DNA of 64,000 bases from Panacagrimonas sp. (GTDB taxonomy: Bacteria > Pseudomonadota > Gammaproteobacteria > Nevskiales > Nevskiaceae): NCBI RefSeq assembly GCF_020697055.1, contig NZ_JAJFBP010000002.1, positions 1 through 64,000 on the forward strand, in the 5' to 3' direction. Position 1 is the first letter of the stretch. Every line of letters begins with the position of its first letter. Below are positions 46,001 to 54,239 of this stretch, piece by piece. The translations under genes and the position numbers were made by a program. The notes beneath the pieces are model-generated. The model did no database searches. It had not been told where the DNA came from and saw nothing but the letters and a program-made list of their open reading frames with translations.

Positions 46001-46307
46001 CCTTGATGTTCTCGCCGCCGTTCTCGCGCAGCAGGTCGACGATGTACTTGAAGAACTCGATGTGGCCGCCCTGATAGGACGTGATGCAGATGCCGTGAGC
46101 GTCTTCCTGCAACGCGGCGTTGACGATCTCGCCGGCCGAGCGGTTGTGTCCGAGGTGGATCACCTCGGCGCCGGAGCCCTGGATGATCCGGCGCATGATG
46201 TTGATCGACGCGTCATGGCCGTCGAACAGGCTCGTGGCCGTCACGAAGCGCACCTTGTGCTTGGACTTGTAGGGCGCCAGCTTGGCGGGGATCGACAGGT
46301 CGTTCAT
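43041..46307 (-). CDS. icmF: Fused isobutyryl-CoA mutase IcmF
   Basis: This is a 1088-residue adenosylcobalamin enzyme that interconverts isobutyryl-CoA and n-butyryl-CoA. Domains in order are the B12-binding domain with [12 protein letters not shown] (about 27-38), the built-in G-protein chaperone with Walker [10 protein letters not shown] (about 211) and NKFDRKG, a linker, and the large TIM-barrel substrate domain with [22 protein letters not shown] and [17 protein letters not shown]. Length and order match IcmF. It diverges from an AraC regulator and ends in front of a palindromic repeat. Related fused mutases can act on pivalyl- or isovaleryl-CoA, so specificity needs the active-site residues tested. 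Confidence 0.95.
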   Translation of the reverse strand: MNDLSIPAKLAPYKSKHKVRFVTATSLFDGHDASINIMRRIIQGSGAEVIHLGHNRSAGEIVNAALQEDAHGICITSYQGGHIEFFKYIVDLLRENGGENIKVFGGGGGVIVPAEIRELMSYGVARIYSPEDGATMGLQGMINDLLSKSDADLAAVAPKAGEVLGALESGDRRALARIITALEGGSYADTLKAELIEKAKGLKVPVLGITGTGGAGKSSLTDELILRLRLDQEDKLKVAVVSIDPSRKRTGGALLGDRIRMNAIESPNVYMRSLATRDTGMEISAALPEVIAACKLAGFDLVVVETSGIGQGDAAIVPFVDLSLYVMTPEFGAASQLEKIDMLDFADFVAINKFDRKGAEDALRDVRKQYQRNRELFMRAPDTMPVYGTMAARFNDDGVTALYQAMLPKLTLKGLKPAAGKLPVVAVKSSSGGRAIVPPERVRYLADIADSVRGYHKEVAAQARVARERQSLKTAKALLEAAGKPVEGLDELVSSKDGELTPAARKLLAQWPTIQADYSRDELVTKVRDKELRTRLTTDSLSGSTIRKVSLPRYEDDGETLRFLMKENLPGYYPYTAGVFPFKREGEDPTRMFAGEGDAFRTNRRFKRVSEGMPAHRLSTAFDSVTLYGWDPDLRPDIYGKVGNSGVSICTLEDMKVLYGGFDLCAPTTSVSMTINGPAPMILAMFMNTAIEQQVEKFTKEKGRGPNDEEAAKIKAYTLSTVRGTVQADILKEDQGQNTCIFSTEFALKMMGDIQEYFVQHKVQNFYSVSISGYHIAEAGANPISQLAFTLANGFTYVESYLARGMKIDDFAPNLSFFFSNGMDPEYTVIGRVARRIWAVAMKNRYGANERSQKLKYHVQTSGRSLHAQEMNFNDIRTTLQALIAINDNCNSLHTNAYDEAITTPTEESVRRAMAIQLIINREFGLAKNENSLQGSFIVDELTDLVEEAVLREFEAIAGRGGVLGAMETGYQRGKIQEESMLYEHKKHDGSLPLIGVNTFRNPHGDAALETVELARSSDEEKQSQLKRLKSFQDAHREPGKQVLQRLRDVVISNGNTFEVLMEAVRHCSLGQITQALFEVGGRYRRNM

Positions 46308-46409
46308 GGTCGGTTCCGATGACGGTGAAACAGGGGGGATGGGCAATGTACGCCGGTGGGACCGGGGGCGCGATGCCGGATTCTTGCGGGGGGCGTGACA
46401 GAATTCGAC

Positions 46410-47462
46410 ATGGCTGAAAATCCCGCGCAAGCGAGCGAACCGACGTCGGAATCCAAGGACAGCGTCTCGATCCACTTCGTCCGCGCCGCCCTGTCGGGCC
46501 TCGACGCGCGGGGCGTCGATCGCGCACCGCTGCTCGATGGCGCCGGCATCCCGGCGTCCCTGCTCGCCCACGACCAGTCCCGCGTCTCCGCCGAGAGCTT
46601 CGGCGCGCTGTGGCTGGCCATCGCGGCCGCGATCGACGACGAACTGTTCGGGCTCGATGCACGACGCATGAAGGTCGGCAGCTTCGCGGTGCTGTCACGC
46701 GCCTGCGCCCGGGCCGAGGACCTGCGCGGTGCGCTCAAACTGGCGGTCCAGTTCTTCAACGTGATGATGGACGACGCGCGCGTCTCGCTGATCGAGGGCG
46801 GCGATGCGGCGGCGCTGGAGATCGACGAGGCCACGCCGGCGCGGCGCCCGATGGCCGACACGATCTTCGCGCACGAGACGGTCCTGATCATGCTGCACGG
46901 CCTGATGTGCTGGCTGGTGGGCCGGCGCATCACGATGGATCGGGCGAGCTTCGCCTACGCGCGACCGATGTGGTGGGCCGAATACCAATCGATGTACGCC
47001 AACGACCTGCGCTTCGACGTCCCGCGCAGCCGCCTCGATTTCGACGCGCGCGTGCTCGCCGCCAGCGTCGTGCAGGACGAAGCCTCGGTGCGCGAGTTCC
47101 TGCGCGATGCGCCGCACAACTTCATCGTGAAGTTCAAGGACCGCAACAGCTGGAGCGCGCACGTGCGCCGACGGCTGCGCGCCTCACCGCCGTCGGAATG
47201 GCCGGACCTCGCGCAGATCGCCGAGGAGCTTGGCGTGGGGTTGTCGACGTTGCACCGCAAGCTCGACCAGGAAGGCGTGATCTTCCGCGACATCAAGGAC
47301 AGCCTGCGGCGTGACCTGGCGATCGACCGGCTGACGCATTCGACGGTCAGCGTCGCGCAGATCGCGGGCGAGCTCGGCTTTGCCGAGCCCAGCGCGTTCC
47401 ATCGGGCGTTCAAGCAGTGGACCGGCGTGCGGCCCGGGGACTACCGGCGCGGGGAGAACTGA
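46410..47462 (+). CDS. AraC-family transcriptional regulator
   Basis: This is a 350-residue regulator with an N-terminal Arabinose_bd-type sensing domain ([34 protein letters not shown]) and a C-terminal AraC helix-turn-helix pair ([21 protein letters not shown] and [25 protein letters not shown]). This architecture is common for regulators of fatty-acid and acyl-CoA catabolism. The ATG at 46410 faces icmF across 102 bases, so icmF is the likely target. Confidence 0.85.
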   Translation: MAENPAQASEPTSESKDSVSIHFVRAALSGLDARGVDRAPLLDGAGIPASLLAHDQSRVSAESFGALWLAIAAAIDDELFGLDARRMKVGSFAVLSRACARAEDLRGALKLAVQFFNVMMDDARVSLIEGGDAAALEIDEATPARRPMADTIFAHETVLIMLHGLMCWLVGRRITMDRASFAYARPMWWAEYQSMYANDLRFDVPRSRLDFDARVLAASVVQDEASVREFLRDAPHNFIVKFKDRNSWSAHVRRRLRASPPSEWPDLAQIAEELGVGLSTLHRKLDQEGVIFRDIKDSLRRDLAIDRLTHSTVSVAQIAGELGFAEPSAFHRAFKQWTGVRPGDYRRGEN

Positions 47463-47474
47463 AAAAGCCGTCAC

Positions 47475-47505
47475 CTGACGCCCTGCGCCCGCCGCGCCGT
47501 CAGGC
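47475..47505. terminator. Hairpin between convergent AraC and thiolase-like genes
   Basis: CCTGACG (47475-47481) pairs with CGTCAGG (47499-47505); the right arm overlaps the thiolase-like stop codon. A 14-base AAAAAGCCGTCACC just before it (47463-47476) equals the end of the palindromic repeat family and may be a remnant. Confidence 0.45.
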
Positions 47506-49011
47506 GGCGACCCAGCTCAGGCGCTTGGGGTCGAGGCGTCCGACCGTTCCGCTCGAGCCGACCGGGTGCGAATCCAGATCGGTCAGCCGCGCCAGCGTCG
47601 TGGTGTCGGACGGCGGCACGCGCGCCATGATCCGCTCGCCGGCCGGCGTGCGGCCGATCACGCAGCCATATTCCGGCGCGCCGTCGCGCCCATAGACGAC
47701 GGTGAAGGTCTCAACGGTCGCCGGTCCCGCGTAGTCCGCACGGAACGGCGGCACCGGTCCGCGACGCGCGTCGGCTTCATCCTGGACGCGGTAGTTCTCC
47801 GGCAAGGCTTCTCCGTTTCCGGCACCGCAGGTCATCACGAGCGCGTGGTGCTTGGTGACGAACTCACCCTGGCCGTACAGCAGACCCATCGTGCCCCGCG
47901 GCTGTTCGCGCAAAGCACGCACGATCGCCGCTGCGGCGTGCGTCATGTAGTCGTTGAGCGGCGCGCCGAAGAAGCTCAACCCGCCGGTGACGCTCAGCGG
48001 CGCGGACGCCGGCAGGCCCAGCGTGCGGCGCGCCATCTTGGGCACGCAGGGGAAGCAGCTGTAGAGCTCCATCGCGCCGAAGCGCCGCGCATCGCCGCCG
48101 GCGATCTCGACGCAGCGGCCGAGCACCGCGTTCTGGGCATGCGATTCCCGGAACTGGTCGCGATCGAGATAGTCGCGCGGCTCGTTGGCGGCCGCGCCGC
48201 CCAGGATCGTCACCCAGCGCGATTCGGGAATGCCCAGCGCACGCGCGTGGGCGACGCTGGTCACCAGCAGCGCCGCGCCCTGGTTGACCAGCGGATTGGC
48301 GACCATGTGCTTGGTGTACGGCCACGCGATCAGGCGGTTCTTCTCGCCGGGCGTCGTGATCGCTTCGGGCGTGTACGGCTCGCGCAGCCACGCCGCCGGA
48401 TTCTTCGCCGCCGCACGAGACAAGGAAGCCCAGGTCTCACCCGATTCCTGCAGCGCCTCGCGCTGCGTCTGGCCGTAGTGCGCGCTGCTGGCGTTCTCGT
48501 AGAGCGGATAGACGTTGGTCGGGATGCAGACGCCGTGATCCACCGCGGCCGGCGCCGAGAATTCGCGCCCGGTGAGGATCACCGCCTTCTTGTTGCGCTC
48601 CTGCCAATCCAGATTCACGTTGGCCTTCAGCGCACCCGCGACGGTGTACTGCGCCTCGGCGCCGACGATCGCGGCGACCGTCGATTCGCCGCGCTGGATG
48701 CGCAGCGCCGCCTCGTGGAGATAACGCACCGGCGATTCGCCGCCGACGTCGCCGTAGCGCGCATGACGCGGCGTGACCCCGAGGCGCTGCGACACCAAGC
48801 CCGGTGCATCGACGTAGGGCCACGAGTACTCGCAGATCACGTCGAGCGCATCGAGCTGGCCGAGCAGCGCGGCGCCGGCGTCGGCTTCGGCGGCACGCAG
48901 CGCGTCGACCATCAGCACGAGCGGTTCGCGTCCCTGGACCGGATCGCGCGTGCGATCGACCGTCTCGCCGACGCCGACGATGATCGGCACACGCTCGGGA
49001 TTCACGGCCAT
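47500..49011 (-). CDS. Thiolase-like protein type 1 (no catalytic cysteine)
   Basis: This is a 503-residue thiolase-fold protein with an extra C-terminal domain (about 420-503). It begins RVPIIVGVGETVDRT. Where thiolases have the nucleophilic cysteine (as in NACASAS), it reads YGDVGGESPVRYLHEAA; where they have GHPIGATG it reads LSFFGAPLNDYM. Known TLP1 proteins in mycobacteria likewise lack thiolase activity and bind CoA or acyl chains through the extra domain. It may be a lipid-carrier or noncanonical acyltransferase. It diverges from the monooxygenase. Confidence 0.75.
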   Translation of the reverse strand: MAVNPERVPIIVGVGETVDRTRDPVQGREPLVLMVDALRAAEADAGAALLGQLDALDVICEYSWPYVDAPGLVSQRLGVTPRHARYGDVGGESPVRYLHEAALRIQRGESTVAAIVGAEAQYTVAGALKANVNLDWQERNKKAVILTGREFSAPAAVDHGVCIPTNVYPLYENASSAHYGQTQREALQESGETWASLSRAAAKNPAAWLREPYTPEAITTPGEKNRLIAWPYTKHMVANPLVNQGAALLVTSVAHARALGIPESRWVTILGGAAANEPRDYLDRDQFRESHAQNAVLGRCVEIAGGDARRFGAMELYSCFPCVPKMARRTLGLPASAPLSVTGGLSFFGAPLNDYMTHAAAAIVRALREQPRGTMGLLYGQGEFVTKHHALVMTCGAGNGEALPENYRVQDEADARRGPVPPFRADYAGPATVETFTVVYGRDGAPEYGCVIGRTPAGERIMARVPPSDTTTLARLTDLDSHPVGSSGTVGRLDPKRLSWVAA

Positions 49012-49062
49012 GCGATCACTCCTGCTTGAAGAATTCGAAGCCCGCAGTGTGCCTCCGACGGC

Positions 49063-49082
49063 CGCGTAAGGGGACTTACGCG
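49063..49082. promoter_or_regulatory. Perfect inverted repeat, putative operator
   Basis: CGCGTAAG (49063-49070), GGGA, CTTACGCG (49075-49082) lies in the gap between the divergent thiolase-like and monooxygenase genes. The size fits a dimeric TetR/LysR-type regulator site. No regulator is adjacent. Confidence 0.45.
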
Positions 49083-49178
49083 TTGGCATGGCAGGGGCGT
49101 CCGCCCGCACGGCGCAGGGGCCAATTCGGTCGCGGACCATCGGAGTAGGCTTGCCCGGACTTTTCGGAGGAGCTCCCC

Positions 49179-50672
49179 GTGTCGATCGACCACTTCGACG
49201 TACTGATCGTCGGCGCCGGCATTTCCGGCATCGGCGCGGCCTACCACCTGCAGACACAGTGTCCGACCAAGCGCTACGCGATCCTCGAGGGACGCGAATC
49301 GATGGGCGGCACCTGGGACCTGTTCCGCTACCCGGGCATCCGCTCCGATTCCGACATGTTCACGCTGGGCTTCCCGTTCCATCCGTGGAAGGAAGCCAAG
49401 GCGATTGCCGACGGTCCCGCGATCCTGCGTTATCTGAGGGAGACGGCGCAGACCTACGGCATCGATCGCCATATCCGCTACCAGCACAAGGTCGTGCGCG
49501 CCGACTGGTCGAGCACGGATGCGCAATGGACGGTGACGGTCGAACGCGGACCCGCCACGACGCCCGCGACGCTGACCTGCAATTTCTTCTACCTGTGCAG
49601 CGGCTACTACCGCTATGACCAGGGCTACATGCCGGGCTTCCCCGGACAGGACGCCTTCAAAGGCACGCTGATCCATCCGCAGAAGTGGCCGGAGACGCTC
49701 GACTACACGGGCAAGCGCGTGGTGATCATCGGCAGTGGGGCGACCGCGGTGACGCTGGTGCCGGCGATGGCGGACACGGCCGCGCACGTGACGATGCTGC
49801 AACGTTCGCCGAGCTACGTGCTGTCGCTGCCGGCGGTGGATCCGATCGCCAACGGCCTGCGCAAGCTGTTGCCGGAGAAGACCGCGCACAGCGTTTCGCG
49901 CTGGAAGAACGTGATGCTGAGCATCCTGGTCTACCAGCTCTCGATGCGTCGTCCGGCGCTGATGAAGAAACTGCTGCGCAAGGGCGTGGCCGCGCAGCTG
50001 CCCAGGGACTTCGACGTCGATACGCATTTCAATCCGCGCTACAACCCGTGGCAGCAGCGCCTGTGCCTCGTGCCGAACAACGATCTGTTCAAGTCGATCC
50101 GCAAGGGTCGCGCGTCGGTGGTCACCGACACCATCGAGACGTTCGAAGCCGACGGCATCCGCCTGAAGTCCGGCCGCAAGCTCGAGGCCGACATCGTGGT
50201 CAGCGCCACCGGGCTCGAGCTGCTGGCGATGGGCGGCATCCAGATCGGCGTCGACGGACGCGCGATCGAGCCGGCCGAGTGCTTCAGCTATCGCGGCATG
50301 ATGCTCAGCGGCGTGCCCAACGCGGCGGCGTGCATCGGCTACACCAACGCCTCGTGGACGCTGCGCGCGGACCTGGTCTCGCGCTGGGTGTGCCGCCTGA
50401 TCAACCACATGGATCGTCGCGGCGCCGCGATCGTGACGCCGCGGGTGCGCGACGCCTCGATGGGCGAGCTGCCGCTGCTCGACCTGACCTCGGGCTACGT
50501 CCAGCGCGCGGCCGGCAAGTTCCCCAAGCAAGGCGCGGTGGCGCCGTGGAACCTGCGCCAGAACTATGTGCTCGAGCGTCTGACACTGGGACGCGGGTCG
50601 CTCGACGACGGCGCGCTGGAATACAGCTCGCCGGCCGCCGGCACGGCGCGGCCGCTGGACAAGGCGGCGTAG
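49179..50672 (+). CDS. Flavin-containing monooxygenase (Baeyer-Villiger-type)
   Basis: This is a 497-residue FAD/NADPH enzyme. It has two Rossmann motifs (LIVGAGISGIGAAYHL at about 9; VVIIGSGATAVTLVPA) and the Baeyer-Villiger-type fingerprint FKGTLIHPQKW between them. ERG...GTWDLFRYPGIRSDSD is typical of FMO/BVMO. It inserts oxygen next to a ketone or on a heteroatom. The start is GTG 49179 with GGAGGAG six to twelve bases upstream. A ketone from branched or cyclic hydrocarbon catabolism is a plausible substrate. Confidence 0.85.
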   Translation: MSIDHFDVLIVGAGISGIGAAYHLQTQCPTKRYAILEGRESMGGTWDLFRYPGIRSDSDMFTLGFPFHPWKEAKAIADGPAILRYLRETAQTYGIDRHIRYQHKVVRADWSSTDAQWTVTVERGPATTPATLTCNFFYLCSGYYRYDQGYMPGFPGQDAFKGTLIHPQKWPETLDYTGKRVVIIGSGATAVTLVPAMADTAAHVTMLQRSPSYVLSLPAVDPIANGLRKLLPEKTAHSVSRWKNVMLSILVYQLSMRRPALMKKLLRKGVAAQLPRDFDVDTHFNPRYNPWQQRLCLVPNNDLFKSIRKGRASVVTDTIETFEADGIRLKSGRKLEADIVVSATGLELLAMGGIQIGVDGRAIEPAECFSYRGMMLSGVPNAAACIGYTNASWTLRADLVSRWVCRLINHMDRRGAAIVTPRVRDASMGELPLLDLTSGYVQRAAGKFPKQGAVAPWNLRQNYVLERLTLGRGSLDDGALEYSSPAAGTARPLDKAA

Positions 50673-50943
50673 GACGGTCGGGGGCGGCGCGTTCGAGTTC
50701 GGCAGTCAAGAGAGTAAGGATCCCGCGCAGGTCGCCAATGCGTGGTGGCGTACCGACGCGCGTGCCGGGCGCGAGCACAGTGCGCTTCCGGATCGCGTCG
50801 ACGTGCCCCCTCGATGGACTCGAACGGGCCACCTGCCGGCGACCGACCGCAACACCCTGATCCCCGAATCACGACGTCACTCCCTGCAGCGGTCTTCGAC
50901 CGCCCCGGACGGCGTCTGCCCAACGCTTTTGGAGAGACAACAG
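50673..50943. other. 271-base intergenic stretch before the BON-domain gene
   Basis: No credible gene is seen. It includes a GGAGAGACAACAG ribosome-site region just before 50944. Frames here continue upstream of the BON gene but lack homology. Confidence 0.5.
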
Positions 50944-51774
50944 ATGAATGCTTCCTTCCGTAAAACCATGATCGCCTCGGCCGCGCTGCTGACCTTCGGC
51001 ATCGGCGGCTCCGCCGTCGCCGGCGACACGGCCGCCCAGGACATCAACGAGGCCCGCCAGGAAAGCCAGATCTGGACGACCTACGCGCTGAGCCCGCACC
51101 TGCGCGCCAACGACCTCAAGGTCTCGGTCGACAACGGCAAGGCCACGCTCAGCGGCACCGTCGAGGAGGGCGTCAACAAGGACCTCGCGCAGCAGATCGC
51201 GCTGGGCGTCAGCGGAATCGCCTCGGTGGACAACCAGATCGTGGTGCAGCCGGAGTACGTCGCCGTCGCGTCGACCGAGCGCCGTTACGGCGAGGTCATC
51301 GACGACGCGACCATCACCTCCTCGGTCAAGTCCAAGCTGCTGTGGAGCAAGCACACCGACGGCCTGAAAACCGATGTCGATACCCAGCGCGGACAGGTCA
51401 AGCTCACGGGCACGGCGGACAGCGAAGCGGCCAAGTCGCTCGCCACGCAGCTGACGAAGAACACGCGCGGCGTGGTCGGCGTGGACAACCAGCTGGTCGT
51501 CACCGCCCCCACGGCGACGGTCGCCGATAAATCCAAGGCCGCCACCAAGGAAGCGGGCGAGGACGTCGCCGACGGCTGGATCACCACCAAGGTCAAATCC
51601 ACGCTGCTCTACTCCAGCAATGTCGACGGCTCGGACATCAAGGTCGACACCAAGAACGGCATCGTCACCCTGAGCGGCAAGGTCGACACCGGCGCCGAGC
51701 GTGCTCTGGCGATCGAGCTCGCGCGCAACGTGCGCGGCGTCAAGAGCGTGCAGTCGAAGGGCCTGAAGATCTGA
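50944..51774 (+). CDS. Periplasmic BON-domain protein (three BON domains, OsmY-like)
   Basis: This is a 276-residue exported protein. The signal peptide ends near AVAGDT. Three BON repeats follow, marked by LKVSVDNGKATLSGTVEEGV, LKTDVDTQRGQVKLTGTADS and IKVDTKNGIVTLSGKVDTGA; each ends in a GVxxVDNQ/VQSK-type strand. OsmY proteins bind phospholipid and stabilise the envelope during osmotic stress. GGAGAG precedes the ATG at 50944. A small TM protein and a cardiolipin-synthase-like gene follow. Confidence 0.85.
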   Translation: MNASFRKTMIASAALLTFGIGGSAVAGDTAAQDINEARQESQIWTTYALSPHLRANDLKVSVDNGKATLSGTVEEGVNKDLAQQIALGVSGIASVDNQIVVQPEYVAVASTERRYGEVIDDATITSSVKSKLLWSKHTDGLKTDVDTQRGQVKLTGTADSEAAKSLATQLTKNTRGVVGVDNQLVVTAPTATVADKSKAATKEAGEDVADGWITTKVKSTLLYSSNVDGSDIKVDTKNGIVTLSGKVDTGAERALAIELARNVRGVKSVQSKGLKI

Positions 51775-52170
51775 GTCGTCGCAGCACCTTCCTCGTTCGC
51801 GGGGCCTCGCCGTCCCTGGCGCCCCGTGCGGCAGGGACGGCGATTGCGTTTCCCACGGTGCTTCTTTCACCCGCATGCCACTGAGTGCGTCGCCGAACGG
51901 ACGCCCGGGACGCGAACGTCCATGCTCCGGCCACATGAAAAGAAGACCTGCTGCAACAAGACGCGATTTGACCGGATTGGCCTGCACCGTGGGGATGGGG
52001 CTGCTGATCGTTCTGGCCTGGGCAACCCTTCCCTCGCCGGCCACGCCCACGGGCGCGCCGGGCAGGCTCGTCAGCGAGGCGGCTTCGCAGCACTAGCAAG
52101 CGCGCGCGGCGGGACTCCCATCCCAACCCATTCGACCTCGCGTCACGCCACTCGCGCACATCGGCAAACC
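51775..52170. other. 396-base gap with one small ORF
   Basis: Apart from the putative 53-aa membrane protein (51935-52096), no gene or strong regulatory signal is seen. The reading frame of the phospholipase D gene extends upstream here without a usable start. Confidence 0.45.
51935..52096 (+). CDS. Putative small membrane protein (53 aa)
   Basis: The frame encodes a basic N-terminus (MKRRPAATRRD) followed by one hydrophobic segment GLACTVGMGLLIVLAWATL and a short polar tail. Single-TM small proteins of this layout are common, but no homolog is recognised and no strong ribosome site is seen. It could be spurious. Confidence 0.3.
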   Translation: MKRRPAATRRDLTGLACTVGMGLLIVLAWATLPSPATPTGAPGRLVSEAASQH

Positions 52171-53550
52171 GTGGCGTTGCTGGTCATGCTGCTCGCGACG
52201 TCGTCCTGCGCGACGCTGCCCGATGCCAAGGGCGACCGCGACCTTCCGCACGCGCAGCAGATCGAGTTCGAGGGACGCCGTGGATCCGTCTCGCAGAGCC
52301 GCGGCGACGCCATCCTGGGCCAGCTCGAAGGACCCGATGGCGCCTCCGCAGCGCTGGCACGGCACCTGGCCTACGAGCAGTCGGTCAACGCCGGCAGCCC
52401 GCTGGTACTGGGCAACCGGCTGACGCTTCTGCAGAACGGCCCGGATACCTACGCGGCGATGTTCGCAGCGATCCGCGAGGCCAAGGATCACATCAATCTC
52501 GAAACCTTCATCTTCGAGGACGACGATTCCGGCCGCGCGTTCGCGGACCTGCTGCTCGAGCGCCAGGCCGCGGGCATCCAGGTGAACCTGATCTACGACA
52601 GCGTTGGCGGACTGTGGACGCCGGCGGCGTTCTTCGACCGCCTGCGGGCCGGCGGAATCCGCGTGCTCGAATTCAATCCCGTGAACCCGATGGTCGGCGA
52701 CCAGGCGCGATGGACGCTCAACCACCGCGACCACCGCAAGCTGCTGGTGATCGACGGCCGCATCGCGTTCACCGGCGGCATCAACATCAGCCGCACCTAC
52801 TCCAGCGGGCCGTCGCGATCCGGCCGTCGCCCTCGCGTCACCACGACCCCGCCGCCGGAGCTGGGCTGGCGCGACACGCACATCCGCATCGAAGGGCCGG
52901 TGGTCGCGGAATTCCAGAAGCTGTTCCTGGACACCTGGAGGCGGCAGAACGGCGCGCCGCTGGAGGCGCGCGACTATTTCCCGCACCTCGAGCCCCGGGG
53001 CGACGAGATCGTGCGCGCCATCGGCAGCACGCCCGAAGATCCCAACAGCCTGATCTACCTCACGCTGCTTTCGGCCATCACGCACGCCGAGCACAGCGTG
53101 CACCTGACGATCGCGTACTTCGCGCCGGACCCGCAGCTGCTGCTGGCGCTGTCCGACGCGGCCGCGCGCGGCGTGGATGTCCGGCTGATGCTGCCCAGCC
53201 ACTCCGATTCACGGGCGCTGTTCCACCTCGGTCGCTCCTACTACGCCCTGCTGCTGGATGCGGGCGTGAAGATCCACGAGCGCCGCGGCGCGGTGATGCA
53301 CGCCAAGACCGCCTGCATCGACGGCGTGTGGTCGACCATCGGCTCGACCAACCTGGACTGGCGCAGCTTCCTGCACAACGACGAGATCAACGCCGTGATT
53401 CTCGGACGCGGATTCGCGGCGCGGATGGACGCGATGTTCGAGGACGATCTGCGCCAATCCGACGCGATCGATGCACGCCGATGGCGACATCGCCCGTGGC
53501 TTCAGCGCCTGCAGGAGCAGGCCGCGCGACTGGGCGCGTACTGGCTCTGA
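52171..53550 (+). CDS. Phospholipase D-type cardiolipin synthase-like lipoprotein
   Basis: This is a 459-residue protein. The start is GTG 52171, since no other start lies in frame just upstream; the lipobox is LATSSC with a very short n-region. Two HKD motifs are present: NHRDHRKLLVID...GG (about 185) and MHAKTACIDG (about 375), the signature of PLD/cardiolipin synthases. A lipoprotein form would act on the periplasmic leaflet. It follows the BON-domain and small TM genes, consistent with an envelope-lipid locus. Confidence 0.8.
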   Translation: MALLVMLLATSSCATLPDAKGDRDLPHAQQIEFEGRRGSVSQSRGDAILGQLEGPDGASAALARHLAYEQSVNAGSPLVLGNRLTLLQNGPDTYAAMFAAIREAKDHINLETFIFEDDDSGRAFADLLLERQAAGIQVNLIYDSVGGLWTPAAFFDRLRAGGIRVLEFNPVNPMVGDQARWTLNHRDHRKLLVIDGRIAFTGGINISRTYSSGPSRSGRRPRVTTTPPPELGWRDTHIRIEGPVVAEFQKLFLDTWRRQNGAPLEARDYFPHLEPRGDEIVRAIGSTPEDPNSLIYLTLLSAITHAEHSVHLTIAYFAPDPQLLLALSDAAARGVDVRLMLPSHSDSRALFHLGRSYYALLLDAGVKIHERRGAVMHAKTACIDGVWSTIGSTNLDWRSFLHNDEINAVILGRGFAARMDAMFEDDLRQSDAIDARRWRHRPWLQRLQEQAARLGAYWL

Positions 53551-53669
53551 GGACGCGTGCGCCTGCGCGCCGGCGGCGCACGTGCGGCACCGTCGGGACA
53601 CTGGACCCAGCGGCGTAGGGCGGCAGCGGACTAGACGCGCATTCCGCACCGCTCGACGTCACCCGCCGG

Positions 53670-54104
53670 TCACTGCGGTTCGGGCAGCGTGCGCTGCCCG
53701 ATCTGGCGCAGGTAGGTGCCCAGGCTCCAGTAGTCGCGGTTCTCGTGGATCTTGCCGCCGCGCACCACCAGCGCGCTGAGACCGCGCACGTCGAAGCGTT
53801 TGCCGGTGCCGGGGATGCCGGGCAGATCGCCGCGCTGCGTGCCGTCCATCACCCACTCGCAGGCCACGCGCTCGCCGTCGACGGTGATGTGCCGCGGGTT
53901 CCATTTGAAGTCCGGGATCGCCGCGAACGTCAGCTGCACGAACGAGCGCACGCCGGCGGTACCGTCGAAACGGGCCTCCAGCGCGAGGTCCTCGAACGCA
54001 CAGCCTTCGGCGTAGCAGGCCACCACGCCCTCCACGTCGCCGCTCGACCAGGCGGCGTAATGGCGCTCCAGCAGGCGCCGGACCTCGGCGTTGGTTTCAC
54101 TCAT
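53670..54104 (-). CDS. SnoaL-like/NTF2-fold protein
   Basis: This is a 144-residue cone-fold protein: LLERHYAAWSSGDVEGVVACYAEGC, TAGVRSFVQLTFAAIPDF, GERVACEWVMDGTQ. SnoaL-like proteins isomerise or cyclise small molecules; many are uncharacterised. GAGGAGAG precedes the ATG at 54104. It diverges from the acyl-CoA ligase, which opens the carboxylase-like cluster, and could act in the same pathway. Confidence 0.7.
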   Translation of the reverse strand: MSETNAEVRRLLERHYAAWSSGDVEGVVACYAEGCAFEDLALEARFDGTAGVRSFVQLTFAAIPDFKWNPRHITVDGERVACEWVMDGTQRGDLPGIPGTGKRFDVRGLSALVVRGGKIHENRDYWSLGTYLRQIGQRTLPEPQ

Positions 54105-54239
54105 GGTTTCTCTCCTCTTGCGGGGTCTATCGAACTCGTTCGGACGCGGCACCGGAACATCCCGATAGTTTGTAGGACAATCCGGTCATATACTCGCCCC
54201 CCAATCTACCGTCGTCTGGGTCGCAGGAGGCCCGATCAG

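Noticed and set aside
43107-46322. Very long open frame on the plus strand opposite icmF
   Set aside because: It is the high-GC shadow of icmF; its sequence is His/Val/Arg/Leu-rich with no recognisable domain.
51775-52170. Upstream start for the phospholipase D gene
   Set aside because: The open frame continues but lacks ATG, GTG or TTG with a ribosome site near the lipobox.
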